This document shows, piece by piece, positions 55,501 to 64,000 of a DNA stretch of 64,000 nt. Under the pieces are notes generated by a model. The model was not told the DNA's origin. It did no database searches and saw only the letters and a program-made list of their open reading frames with translations. The DNA comes from Monarcha castaneiventris obscurior. Taxonomy: Eukaryota > Chordata > Aves > Passeriformes > Monarchidae. The position numbers and the translations under genes are program-made. The first letter of the stretch is position 1. Every line of letters starts with the position of its first letter. Location: NCBI GenBank assembly GCA_026261815.1, contig JAMPIT010000493.1:4357501-4421500 (forward strand). The letters are read 5' to 3'.

Positions 55501-58500
55501 AAATATTGGAGCATTTCCCAATTTTCTACTTGCCAACTACTTAGGCTGGGCAAAAGAGTAGTCAGTAATTTTATAGGTAGTAAGCCAAGATTAGTACTAC
55601 AAGCTCCAAGACCACTAAGTTTACTTCCTTTTATGATAACTTAATCTCCAGCCTTACCTATATATATTCTAAGAAGATAATTTACATGTTAGGTTTGCAC
55701 TATCAAAAACAAATTTTGAGAAGTCAGTCTTTACTGTCACCCTTGAAGCTGCTGCTAACCAACCTTTGCATAGCTACACACATAAAACTTCCTAGAGAAG
55801 GCTGTATGAAATTAGAAATTTATCAATGGATTCAGAATTGAAACATGGCAGTTTCCTAATCCAGCAAAGGCAAAGAGGAATTTCTCTGCACTGTGATAGC
55901 TACTGAGACAACACAGAAAAGCTTCCTAATTGTCAAAGTTGTGGGAGTATAACACTATGGTGCAAAATTCTGGGAAGAAGATCCAAGGTAATGTGTTATC
56001 TTAACAACAAATCAGGTATTTAAATGAATCAGGTGTAGCACAGGCAATAAACACCATTCCACTCTCACCCAAAACAAAGTGAGGAACTTGTTAGGGAGAC
56101 ACCAGTGTAACTCCCCTGTTAGTTTTAGTTTCAACTTGTTCATAGTCACTGCACTGTCATGTTACCAGCTCAACTAGGTGCAATTTTCAGTGACACATCA
56201 ATTAGAAACTGTGATTATTCTGAGATTTCATCCAGCCCAGAAGATAAAGCTTTAGCCACAACTCTCAGAAAACCATGACTTATACAATGCTGCACTGCTT
56301 GTTAGGAAGCTGTCAACACCAGCCTTAATACTGGCCTAATTATATCTTGGGTTTGATGTGTTAATTTGTAAACACACTAGACAAGTCAATAAAGGCTTTA
56401 ATTTTCAAGTATGAGACCTATGAACTGCACAACCAAGTGTGTATGATTCAGTAATAATAATAGGAGGGTAATTTTTTGTTCCTCCAGGTCTTCATTCAAC
56501 CAAAAATTTTAAGTACCCCCCATTCCACAGACAAATTTGCAAAAGAGAAGTATCAGTAACAACCATAGTGTCCTACAAAGCCGCTCAAGGAGAGCAGTAA
56601 ATGTACTAAAGGTTTCTGATAGCTCTGAATCTTCAACCAAGATGCCCATAAGATGCAACTAAGATGACTCTCTCTTATGTCACTCATTTGTTTCCACAGC
56701 TGGGCAATAAAGGCTTCACGGTGGCTTTTGAGCTGCATTTGACACCACCAGGGCCAGGCATTCACATTCACTGTCCTGATTACCCAGATCTTTTCCTTGT
56801 ACTTATTTGCACCCAGTTGTTAAATCACATGAAGCCAGCTTTGGGCTGCCCTTCTTCCCTCCCCTCTCTCTCGGCAGCTTTCATCAGCCAATCCTTTCAC
56901 CTGCCCAGCAGGTAAACGCAGCAAGGGGGAGAGAGGGGGGCAGGAGGCAGCAGAGGTTACAATGGGGCCTTTCAGCAGAGCTGAAATAAGAAACTGGAGT
57001 GCCCACAATGTGCCCTCCTTCTCAAAAGGGCCTTTGTTTCTTTGGGGAAAGGTAGGAGCTTTTTTTCATTCTCCACAGATTTGTCAGACTCAAGCAAGCC
57101 TGGTGTCAGCAGCACTGACAGAAATGCTTCGTGTCAGTCACATTTACTGCAGGAAAAATGTGGCCAAACTGAACAGTTGTTCCCAGCCCACACTAAAGCT
57201 GTGCCGATGAAATTCAGCTCTGTCTTCCTCCTTTCACTTGTCTCTGCTTCTCCTCTCAGATTGTTTTATGACAGAGCAGAGACAAACCCAATCACAGGCA
57301 ATACAAACCCTGTCCCTTTGTTAATTCATCTTTTGAAGAAATAACGAAGCCTGTATGTGCTAACTCCACTTTGCAGAGACACTAATTCAGATTTCAGGTA
57401 AGCTATCCATCACACCCATCAGCAAAGGGGCAGGAAGGCTGAAAACAGGGGAAAAACATGAAGCCATAAATTAAATGCAATGTTCCCAGTTGGGTAACAT
57501 TCAGCTGTAAGACAGGCTGGTTCACCTGTGTGTTACCCATCATCTAGTCTGACAATGCCAGCCTGAACATGTTTCTTCTGCAGGGCTTGGACTGAGCCAA
57601 AGGCATCCAAATACTACTTCCAAAAGCAGGATAAACTCAAAGAAGTAGACTGCCAAGTCCACATACCTTATCCTTCATTCTATCCACTGAGCTAAAAACA
57701 GATTCTTGCAACAGGTACACACAAGTATGGGAAGTTCTTACTCATACAGAGAAACAGATATGCAAAGCTAAGTGACTAGCAGAATTTAGGAAGGTGTTTT
57801 TGAAACAAACACAAGTTTGAAGACAGCTCGAAGTGCTAGTCCAGTCATCAACCAGTCCTTTAAAACCATCTGGACCACCTCTTATGCAAAACAGAAATGC
57901 AAGAGAGAGGCAGTAAAAAGATCACAGCCTATTTATACCTGACAGAGTAAACAAACAAACAAAAATCCACCACCACCAATTAAATAGACTTTCTAAATTG
58001 AAGTCCATTCTAGGTCAGCATGGTCAAATACATTCCACTACACTAAATCTGTGTGGCATCATGCATTTATATTCAACTTCAGTGTAAAATGAGGGCAGGA
58101 ATCCCCAGCACCTTTAAGGTACAGACCTTGCCTTTAGTCATGACCCGCATCACACACTGAAGAGGTGCAAATCCACCGTGCAATTTCTCTGATCAGCAAC
58201 TTTACAGTCCCACAAAATATTTCCCAAGCAGGTTCTTAACCAGAAGTCTTTCAAAGACCTCAAATAACAAGTGTTTAAAAACCTGCTTACCAGCACTAAT
58301 GTGCTTGCTCTAATAGCACATTAGACCAGGACAGCCTTGGCACACAAAGCACTATGATTCTTGGCTCCTTGAAGCCACAACCTTCCACAGCTCAGAATTA
58401 AGGTCTGACTTTCCCAGATTTTCTCAGTCTACCTGGCTGTGAGTAGATGTTTGTTGGATCAAAGGGTAGAAGCTTTCAAATGACCCATTATCTCTGGAAA

Positions 58501-60185
58501 TACTGGAATGGGAGACACAAGACTTGGGAAAAAAACCCTTCATTTTTATGCAAGAAAAAAGTAGAATATAAAAGATTCTGGTATAATGTTCATTCCCTTC
58601 TGATTCTTATTAGAAAAGAACAAGTTACTGTGGCTTAAAGGTGCAAATGCATTTTACAAGGCCTTTAATTACCAAGCTGTTAATGACAGTAAACCACTAG
58701 GAAGTGTCCAAAGTAGTTGTCTCCCTAGAAACAAGATGCAATATTTACCTTCAGGACTGAATCAAATGGAGTCACAAATCCTGATGTCAGCTTCTAACAA
58801 TTTTGGAAGTTTCCCTCTGCTGCAAAAGCCAGCTCTTTCAACCCTGTTTTGCATTATCCAAATTAGTGTGTCTCTGGCAGGTAAAGCTTAGCCAAACATT
58901 CTCATAAGAGAAAGGCATATTCAAGGAAGAGACATCCCTAAAATAGCAGAAGTTTTTCCAACGTATATATAATTTTAAATGCCTATAAGCAACTCTGACC
59001 CATCCCTGGGACATCTTTTCTGAAGCTGACATTGCATTTAGCTGGATGCAAACAACTCCAACTGGGTCTGCATTTACTGATTTTTCTACCACATCTGCAC
59101 TAGGATTTCCTCATGGCAGCAGGCAGAAATCAGACCTGAAGCACTCCTGAGTTCCTTTGTCTCCCCAGTGGCAGGGAGGTAGGCATGGAATTGGTGTCGC
59201 TTAGTACCAGTTACATTAAATCATTTATCTCCAATATCCACAGTTCCATTTCAAGTATCCATCTACACTACAATTCTAATGAATCAAGGAGGTTATTTCC
59301 TAGGCTGATTTCATTTATCCATTACACTTTTCAGAAAAATTCCATTTAAACCTTGGAAACACAAAACCTACAAATATATTTCTGTTCCCCAAAGAAGATA
59401 TAAGTAGCCATTAACCTAGCAATGGTTTAATACTAGGCCTTTTCAAAGATAAAAGCACTATGCTCCTGGCCAGAGCTCAAAAGAAAAATGCCCAGAGTGT
59501 TGGATAGATAGCACAGCCATTGCTATTTCTTCTTCACAGAGGGAAGGAAAAAGCCTAGAAACAGATTCAGACTAAGATAATAGTAAATTCATTATTAATG
59601 GCCATTGTGCTGCCTAGCTGCTAGCACAGCCTTTTAAATTCACATTTAAAAGCAGAGGTACACTTGTAAATCCAAAGTATAATCAGGGACAAAGAACTCT
59701 GGCATCAGCTGCATCACAAGCTGAGGCTTCTGTGTATCTTTAGAAAAATGTTTATTTTCGTAACAAGGACTACCTCTAACAGCAACAGTCCCAGCACATA
59801 GCAGGACAAGTGACAGACCACTCAGAGGAAAGAAAAGCTGCTGTGAAGATCTCTTCTTTCAGCAAGTGCCACTCAAAAGCATCACAATATTCTTCCTCTT
59901 AAAAAGGACAGACAGAATTGAGAACATACCCAGGAGCTTAAAGAAAACTACTCAGGCACATCGGGGGAGAAAAGGACAGAACTGAAAAAGAGAACAAACC
60001 ACCTCTCCTAAATTTAACTTTTCCACCCACACTCAAGTAGTTTATCCCTCCTTTTGCAGGATGCAGTGGCTCAGGATAGATTTGCTTGCAGTCTGAGGAA
60101 AGCCCCGTACCTTGTTAAACTGGAAAAGGTCACGTTTGAGCCTCTCTCGCACTGGATCATGTCCGGGTCTTAAGAACCTTCTCAT
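34979..60185 (-). CDS. LLGL2: Lethal giant larvae homologue 2 (LLGL scribble cell polarity complex component 2)
   Basis: WD40 scaffold of the Scribble-Dlg-Lgl basolateral polarity module. The family acts at the cell cortex, opposes aPKC-PAR6 and contacts syntaxins and non-muscle myosin II. Coding exons in order: 60185-60111, 53929-53832, 52836-52755, 51495-51380, 50809-50651, 49916-49754, 49582-49450, 48665-48611, 48433-48279, 45005-44788, 44297-44230, 43247-43094, 42996-42892, 42093-41801, 41541-41388, 41093-40943, 40266-40150, 39657-39491, 38847-38583, 37901-37748, 37199-37162, 36731-36684, 36154-36112, 35396-35335, 34986-34979. They sum to 3,081 nt, 1,026 residues plus stop, against about 1,020 in human LLGL2. 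All joins are in phase. The start [20 protein letters not shown] matches LLGL2 rather than LLGL1. Two seven-bladed beta-propellers are expected, with the aPKC-target loop at about residues 640-660. No defect seen. Confidence 0.97.
35335..35396 (-). CDS. LLGL2: LLGL2 coding exon (C-terminal tail)
   Basis: Encodes [20 protein letters not shown], the variable tail ending in the conserved LSNGG. Phase 2 in, 1 out. Confidence 0.85.
35641..35795 (-). mobile_element. Possible MIR/CORE-SINE remnant
   Basis: Plus strand order matches the reverse complement of MIR: a GGGACAGTGTCAAGCCAGGA block, then TTAAAACTCCAGAGTCCCAT and CCAACTAAGCCCGTGTGGCC (compare the tRNA-derived head of MIR). Decayed and judged by eye. 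Lies in an LLGL2 intron near the 3' end. Confidence 0.4.
36112..36154 (-). CDS. LLGL2: LLGL2 coding exon ([11 protein letters not shown])
   Basis: 43 nt encoding [13 protein letters not shown], the conserved C-terminal helix of LLGL2 (the R-SNARE-like tail of the family). Donor GG|GTGAGT. Confidence 0.92.
36684..36731 (-). CDS. LLGL2: LLGL2 coding exon (MEHALLNDE)
   Basis: 48 nt giving [15 protein letters not shown]. Human LLGL2 has MERALLSDE here. Its phase links the exons on either side. Confidence 0.9.
37162..37199 (-). CDS. LLGL2: LLGL2 small coding exon
   Basis: 38 nt giving [12 protein letters not shown], poorly conserved linker. Identified by splice sites and phase; could be alternatively used. 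Confidence 0.75.
37748..37901 (-). CDS. LLGL2: LLGL2 coding exon ([15 protein letters not shown])
   Basis: Encodes [20 protein letters not shown], then EPRCIVD and a variable tail. Last blade of the second propeller. Near-identical to the human protein in the first half. Confidence 0.95.
38583..38847 (-). CDS. LLGL2: LLGL2 coding exon (second propeller)
   Basis: [20 protein letters not shown] through [13 protein letters not shown]. Contains the [16 protein letters not shown] blade strand. Confidence 0.95.
39491..39657 (-). CDS. LLGL2: LLGL2 coding exon (second propeller)
   Basis: [20 protein letters not shown] through [12 protein letters not shown], nearly the same as human LLGL2. Confidence 0.95.
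40150..40266 (-). CDS. LLGL2: LLGL2 coding exon (second propeller)
   Basis: [20 protein letters not shown], then [18 protein letters not shown]. The SLWAGTNxGTxxxF blade is a family hallmark. Confidence 0.95.
40943..41093 (-). CDS. LLGL2: LLGL2 coding exon ([19 protein letters not shown])
   Basis: [20 protein letters not shown], then [20 protein letters not shown]. The first 15 residues are variable, the rest conserved. The acceptor (CATGTGTGAAG) is less pyrimidine-rich than the others. Confidence 0.9.
41388..41541 (-). CDS. LLGL2: LLGL2 coding exon with the aPKC phosphorylation loop
   Basis: Contains [19 protein letters not shown] at about residues 643-661. The three serines, about 645, 649 and 653 in this model, are the conserved aPKC targets of the Lgl family. 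Phosphorylation releases Lgl from the cortex and its basic loop also binds membrane lipids. All are kept here. Confidence 0.96.
41801..42093 (-). CDS. LLGL2: LLGL2 coding exon (largest, first/second propeller boundary)
   Basis: 293 nt, [20 protein letters not shown] through the [20 protein letters not shown] blade and KRLVFVK. Contains the [20 protein letters not shown] strand typical of Lgl. Confidence 0.97.
42246..42764 (-). mobile_element. CR1 LINE 3' fragment, about 0.5 kb
   Basis: The best preserved CR1 copy in the window. Plus strand starts CCCAGAATGGTTTGGGTTGG and includes GGGGCATCCACAACTGCTCC and CTCACAGTAAAGAAGTTCTT, the reverse complement of the CR1 3' region. Intronic in LLGL2, same strand as the gene. 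Truncated at the 5' end as usual, without an intact ORF. Confidence 0.9.
42892..42996 (-). CDS. LLGL2: LLGL2 coding exon ([14 protein letters not shown])
   Basis: 35 codons, [20 protein letters not shown], then [15 protein letters not shown]. Phase 0 both ends. Confidence 0.96.
43094..43247 (-). CDS. LLGL2: LLGL2 coding exon ([14 protein letters not shown])
   Basis: [20 protein letters not shown] through [10 protein letters not shown] canonical WD40-type repeat with the WD dipeptide. Confidence 0.97.
43567..43591 (+). repeat. Homopolymer run of 25 A
   Basis: Uninterrupted A run in the LLGL2 intron between exons 43094-43247 and 44230-44297. It gives poly-T in the transcript strand. Confidence 0.9.
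44230..44297 (-). CDS. LLGL2: LLGL2 coding exon (WPIDGG)
   Basis: [20 protein letters not shown], then LTG. 68 nt, phase 0 in, 2 out. Confidence 0.94.
44788..45005 (-). CDS. LLGL2: LLGL2 coding exon (first propeller)
   Basis: [20 protein letters not shown] through [20 protein letters not shown] to HYSSM. Highly conserved in LLGL2. Confidence 0.97.
45006..48278. other. LLGL2: LLGL2 intron (3.3 kb)
   Basis: No coding sequence. Contains a short CR1 tail at 48.08-48.15 kb and otherwise AT-rich unique-looking sequence. Confidence 0.6.
48083..48150 (+). mobile_element. CR1 LINE 3' tail fragment
   Basis: Reads GGACTCAATCTTAAGGGTCT, then TTTCCAAACTAAATCATTCT and GTGATTCT, the sense 3' end of an avian CR1. 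It ends about 130 bp from the donor of exon 48279-48433. Confidence 0.75.
48279..48433 (-). CDS. LLGL2: LLGL2 coding exon ([12 protein letters not shown])
   Basis: [20 protein letters not shown] through [22 protein letters not shown]/GGMPxASYGDRH is a family signature. Confidence 0.96.
48611..48665 (-). CDS. LLGL2: LLGL2 coding exon ([13 protein letters not shown])
   Basis: 55 nt, [17 protein letters not shown], phase 1 in, 2 out. Confidence 0.94.
49450..49582 (-). CDS. LLGL2: LLGL2 coding exon (first propeller)
   Basis: [20 protein letters not shown], then [20 protein letters not shown]. Conserved SxHxDGSYxxW blade. Confidence 0.96.
49754..49916 (-). CDS. LLGL2: LLGL2 coding exon (first propeller)
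   Basis: [40 protein letters not shown], then [17 protein letters not shown] is an Lgl/tomosyn signature. Confidence 0.97.
50651..50809 (-). CDS. LLGL2: LLGL2 coding exon (first propeller)
   Basis: [52 protein letters not shown]. Phase 2 in and out. Confidence 0.96.
51380..51495 (-). CDS. LLGL2: LLGL2 coding exon (first propeller)
   Basis: [20 protein letters not shown], then [18 protein letters not shown]. Phase 0 in, 2 out. Confidence 0.96.
52755..52836 (-). CDS. LLGL2: LLGL2 coding exon ([12 protein letters not shown])
   Basis: [20 protein letters not shown], then IHFIPDQ. 82 nt, phase 2 in, 0 out. Human LLGL2 has nearly the same sequence. Confidence 0.96.
53566..53735 (-). mobile_element. 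Ancient CR1/L3-like fragment
   Basis: GCCAGATCTAGTCTGACCTT, then CTGCATAGCA and later GAAACTGTTCCAGTG, resembles the reverse complement of an old amniote CR1/L3 tail (GTCTGACCTCCTGCATAA... and ...TTGTTCCAATGG). Lies next to LLGL2 exon 53832-53929. Confidence 0.45.
53832..53929 (-). CDS. LLGL2: LLGL2 coding exon 2
   Basis: [20 protein letters not shown], then [12 protein letters not shown]. The exon must end AAAGT|GTATCC so that the next exon restores K-V-Y-G-A. A stronger-looking donor 20 bp further on (GG|GTGAGAG) would shift the frame. Confidence 0.93.
56898..56914. promoter_or_regulatory. Palindromic E-box pair, candidate ZEB/Snail site
   Basis: CACCTG and CAGGTA are separated by five bases (CACCTGCCCAGCAGGTA). 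Paired CACCT/AGGTG boxes are the preferred target of ZEB proteins. LLGL2 is reported as a ZEB1- and Snail-repressed epithelial gene in mammals. Binding here is inferred. Confidence 0.35.
57539..57655 (-). mobile_element. Possible ancient CR1/L3-like fragment
   Basis: CATCATCTAGTCTGACAATG followed by CCAGCCTGAACATG is similar to the same old CR1 tail as the fragment at 53.6 kb. Short and decayed. Confidence 0.3.
60111..60185 (-). CDS. LLGL2: LLGL2 first coding exon
   Basis: 25 codons, [20 protein letters not shown], then FQFNK. Start codon in context AAGATGA. The sequence is the LLGL2 N-terminus. Donor AAG|GTACGG. Confidence 0.96.
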
Positions 60186-60218
60186 CTTCTTTGCTGTAGT
60201 ATCTTGGCAACAAAAATC
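60186..60218 (-). other. LLGL2: LLGL2 5'UTR part of the first coding exon
   Basis: An acceptor (CCTTTTTTAG) precedes 60218, so one or more non-coding exons lie further upstream, above 60.2 kb or beyond the window. Confidence 0.6.
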
Positions 60219-63200
60219 CTAAAAAAGGAAAGAAAAGCCATATAAACAAAAGCAGCCTGAGCAGAAAGCAGGCAGAAGTAGGTTATTTATTTTGGTTTAG
60301 CAGGTAACAAATGAGCCAGAGCAGACTGAGACAACATCACTATCGAGTGACTAAAACCTGATACCAGTCTAGCACAGCTCGCTGGTGCAGCACTTCACAG
60401 TTCCATTTTCACATTGATAAAGCAAACTAGCACAGACAGAACAAGAGGATTTTTAAAAAGGGTTTTGTACTTGGCCATTTTGTGATCCCTTGTGTTGACC
60501 TTATCAAAAGAAAAGACAAAACTGCAGCATTTGCATAAACATTCAGATAAACCCAACCTAAAGGCCAGCTCCCGGGCTCAGGCATTATTGACTAGCATCA
60601 GTTTTCACCCCAGGTAACCCTCCAGCTATTGAGCCAAAAAGAGAAAGAATCACATTTTCAGGTCTCTCCATGGGCACGGCAGAAAGGGCGCTTTGCTGCC
60701 TGCAGGGGAGCTGCATTAATTATTAACTTGCTTTTGTAAAATATCAAACCAAACTCCCTGCTCGAGGTGGGGGTAGGGGAAGGGAATTTCGCACCTGCAA
60801 TTCCCTGTGCAGCTGAAGCACAAAGCAGTGTCCCAGTGCCTGGTCTCTCAAAGCGACAGGAGGATCCAAGCAGGACAAATCAGACCTGACTTGCAAGCCA
60901 GCAATCACACGGGGAATACCAGGCTCCAGCTTCCTATTCTCTCCAGCTCAGGAGGCTGTCACATCTCCCCTCTGCAGAGGTGCTAAGTGACAAGTAAAAC
61001 TCTGCCAACTCAAAGCAAAGGCTTGAATTCACATCCTGACAACTTACCCTGGTGTAAGCACTCCTGCCTGCCCTGGCCATCTCTCACAGGGTGCACTCTA
61101 CAGACACTCCACTCAGTATTTTATTGTCATTTGTTGGGCAGGGAGCAATTTGCCAGCTACTCTGTACAGGACACACATGTGCAGCAGGGACCAGAACTTC
61201 TGAGGTGCAATGAAGGATCAGAATGGATATTCTATATGGTCAGAAGTTCATACACACCTACGGCAAGGTGGGGACCAGGGGGCTGATGTTGCATGAGAAA
61301 GAGAGGGACCAAAGGAACAGACAAGTGAACAGAGGGCCTTGGACCCTTCAAACAGTGGGGCTGGAGGTGAGTGACTGAGGGGAGGAGCTTTCACACCTGT
61401 ATTGATGGGAATAGCACAAGGAAACAAGGTGCTGCTTCTGTGCTCCTGTCAGCAACAACGGCCTTTGGAAAATAACTTAAAGCAGCCACTTCTGAGGAGC
61501 TTGAGTTGTTTTTCAAAGAGCTCCTAGCAAGGCCTTGCACCAGCTGTGAAGGTCCAAAAGAAGGAAATGGTGTGATAAACAGGATGCTCCACAGGCATAT
61601 TTTGAGAACTCCCTTTAGAAACTCCCTGAGCTTGAACTTGTACCTCTTTGTTACACTACTGCCCTTTTACCTTTCCTGCTCACACTCCAACATCTCCAGC
61701 CACCTGTGCAGCACTGCCTGGAGCTCACCAAAGGACTGCAATGCAGCCCTGGTTCAGAGGACCAGAGGATCACACGTGGATCAATCACCTGAGTCACTTA
61801 GCCCCTAGAATCACTAGGATCTAGGTGACTGGAATATATCACCTACATGACATTCCAGTCACCTAGAATCACTGGCAGCACCAATCACCATGGAGAAAAA
61901 CTGGCTCTGAGCTGCTACAGGTGTCTGTGTTTGTGAGCCATCAGCACATACAGAGGTGAAGAATGTGCACAGAAACAAATGTATGAAGACCCCAGAAAAG
62001 AGAGGAAGGATAAAAGTGTAGCTTACTTGGAAAGTAAATCCTTCTACAATGATTTAGCACCTCAACTGAAATTTCAAAAATAGTATCAGATCATAAGTCT
62101 TCTTTTATTAGACATCCCTGAGAGAGGGACATATTTTCACAAAGCTACATTCACTTTAAGTTAGCAAAAGTTACAGAGCAGTGACAAGGTGCTGTGCAAT
62201 GAAAGGAGAGTGTATCACACCCATGTATAACACACAACTTGCCCTTAGCCAGACAAGGAAAGGAAAGTGCCAAGGAGACGCACCCTTTCCCACTGTCAAT
62301 CAATATCCCGGACCTGTTAAACGAGGCAAACCCAGAGAAACTACTAATTACCCTCCCCACTTTAGAACAAGAGACCTCAGCTCTGCCAGCAGAGACAAAC
62401 TCAGTGTTAGGAGCAAAGAAGAGGGGGCTTGATTTGAGAGAGACACAACTTTACATTTAACACCTTGCCAGAATGTTTTATTCTGAAATATTAATTGCAT
62501 CCAGAAGCGTGCTGTTTGAGCCTGCTTATGCAAGAGCTCCAACATTCACACTCCAGCCCACAACAACTTGTTCAACAGGCTAAGAAGTGTAGTAGTTCTG
62601 AACTGAGCAGTAACTCACTTGAAGAACCATCACCCTGAAGGGCTGAGAGGATCGGAGAAGGCAAGCTACAAAAGTCACCTCTCATAGACTGAAATCAGTT
62701 TCCTTCTGACCAAAGAACCTTTGACTGTCACAGTATGGGAGAGGATGAGAGGACAAGCAGTTTTGAGCAAAGGCAAAGAAGGAACAGCATCCAATGCAGC
62801 ACAGGTTGTCCAAGCAGAGTTATTATCACAAGTTTACAAGGCTCTTATCAAAGAAAAGAATTCTGGTTTTAGTACAATAGGCAAGTATCTGTTCCAATCC
62901 TAGAAATAGATTCCACAATCAGTATAATCTTATCTTCCAGATGCACATTTACATTTTAGCAGGCCATTTTATCTCCCACACACCTTTGGAGTCTTACATA
63001 AAACTCCAGCCCCATGTGCTCTGCAGTTGTCTGCCAGTCAGCATTTACAACCATCTGGTAACAGTTGTGGCTACCAGTAGCCAGAGAGGAATTCTCCAGT
63101 AGCCTCTGAAGCTATGCCAGGTCTGCATGTATCTAATGTTCTTATTTTCCAGGGAAACAATTCTTTAGGCTTTCAAAGACGAGTCTTTTACCAGAAACTA

Positions 63201-64000
63201 TGTGCAACATTCTCTTTTTTTAAGATGCATTGAGGGCAGCTGTTTAGAGGCAACAATAGCCCAAGGCTGAGCCAGCCCAAGTTTTGCTGGGACTCAGGAC
63301 ATGGACACCTGACAGCAGAGTTCAGAGTGCCCTGAACATCAAACTCCTGCTGCTTCTTTACCTGAATGCTCAGCTAAACACAACAACGTCCCCTTTTTAC
63401 CTCATTGGATTAGATCCAGACACAAAGCAAAATCTCCTCACTATTCATATAGAAAGGCAGTGAAAGCACGAGTTCCAAGACGATCCTGTTTCCAATCACA
63501 GACTAAGGAGCAGTTAAACATCAAAACCAGATTTCATTCTGTATTCCTTGCTCAGCTCTGTTTATTTCAGATGCCGTGAGACGTGGCATGTGAACCCATA
63601 TTCAACAGAAGGCCAAACGCTCCTTCCCAGGAGCAGCATTAATTGTTCCTCACTGCTGAGTGTTACCAATCTCAGAGCTCCACGTTCTCCTTTGGCTTCC
63701 TTGCTGCTGCACACAACAATGCATCTCAGTGCCCGTGTACAGCTTACTAAGACACTCTCCATCATTTATCTCCATCAACTTGGCATAGGCTGGTAGGGAA
63801 TTACCCTGTGCAGAAATTTGTTGCAATTTTTCCTTATGTCCTCCCATGAGAGTGGAGTTTCCAGCCAAAATGTTGTAAGTCCCAATCACACGAGTTAATC
63901 CAGTCTTGCAAGAAAAAGAAGCCCAGGTCAGAAGTTTTTACTACATAGACAGTATTAAGTGTGGATGCAGTCTCAAGTTAACCCCACAACAAAAACATAC
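60219..64000. other. LLGL2 upstream / 5' intron region
   Basis: About 3.8 kb with no supported coding sequence on either strand. Probably intron between non-coding first exon and first coding exon. The only structure seen is a 16-bp inverted repeat near 61.84 kb. No CpG-rich promoter was recognised. Confidence 0.5.
61820..61867. repeat. Perfect 16-bp inverted repeat with 16-nt spacer
   Basis: Arms 61820-61835 (TCTAGGTGACTGGAAT) and 61852-61867 (ATTCCAGTCACCTAGA) are exact reverse complements. A related CCTAGAATCACT motif flanks both sides as a direct repeat. Confidence 0.85.

Larger units (their letters stand above)
53930..60110. other. LLGL2: LLGL2 first coding intron (6.2 kb)
   Basis: The longest LLGL2 intron in the window. 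No coding exon seen inside. It holds a possible old CR1 fragment near 57.54-57.65 kb and an E-box pair at 56.9 kb in a moderately GC-rich stretch that looks regulatory. Confidence 0.6.

Noticed and set aside
1..64000. CRISPR array, prokaryotic operon or viral insertion
   Set aside because: No regularly spaced repeats, no prokaryotic gene pattern and no intact retroviral coding sequence were seen.

Overview
The window is vertebrate nuclear DNA, most probably from a bird. It has compact introns with GT-AG splice sites and low repeat density. The recognisable interspersed repeats are mainly fragments of CR1 LINEs, including the avian-type 3' ends. One fragment resembles the passerine SINE TguSINE1, which would point to a songbird, but that is weak evidence. 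There are no bacterial-type operons, CRISPR arrays or plasmid features.

Two multi-exon genes lie on the minus strand, so they read from high to low coordinates. LLGL2 (lethal giant larvae homologue 2) occupies about 60.2 kb down to 34.3 kb. I could place 25 coding exons, all joining in phase, for a protein of 1,026 residues. MYO15B (unconventional myosin XVB) starts at about 21.5 kb and runs off the left edge. Its first coding exon is a giant exon of about 2.9 kb. It is followed by about 20 motor-domain exons, two IQ/neck exons, a linker and the start of the first MyTH4 region. About 1,877 residues are visible and the frame is open throughout. The same neighbours, LLGL2 followed by MYO15B on the same strand, occur at human 17q25.1. 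LLGL1 and MYO15A are near each other at human 17p11.2, so the pair looks like an ancient duplicated cassette.

Region by region: 1-21.5 kb is MYO15B. Its introns hold CR1 fragments, a very old CR1/L3-like LINE (13.6-14.3 kb), a 148-bp internal duplication that copied half of a motor exon (15.42-15.57 kb), and a dense hairpin/TAAT-rich patch (11.94-12.03 kb). From 21.5 to 34.3 kb is intergenic, with no gene I can support and one CpG-richer patch near 27.5-28.1 kb. From 34.3 to 60.2 kb is LLGL2, with a 6.2-kb first intron that contains a palindromic ZEB/Snail-type E-box pair. From 60.2 to 64 kb is LLGL2 upstream or first-intron sequence.

LLGL2 is a cortical basolateral-polarity scaffold. MYO15B belongs to the MyTH4-FERM myosins, which act in actin protrusions. 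Nothing in the sequence shows that the two proteins work together. The most notable points are the intact motor of a myosin long labelled a pseudogene in human, its unusual P-loop (His in place of the usual Glu), and its bipartite N-terminal extension.
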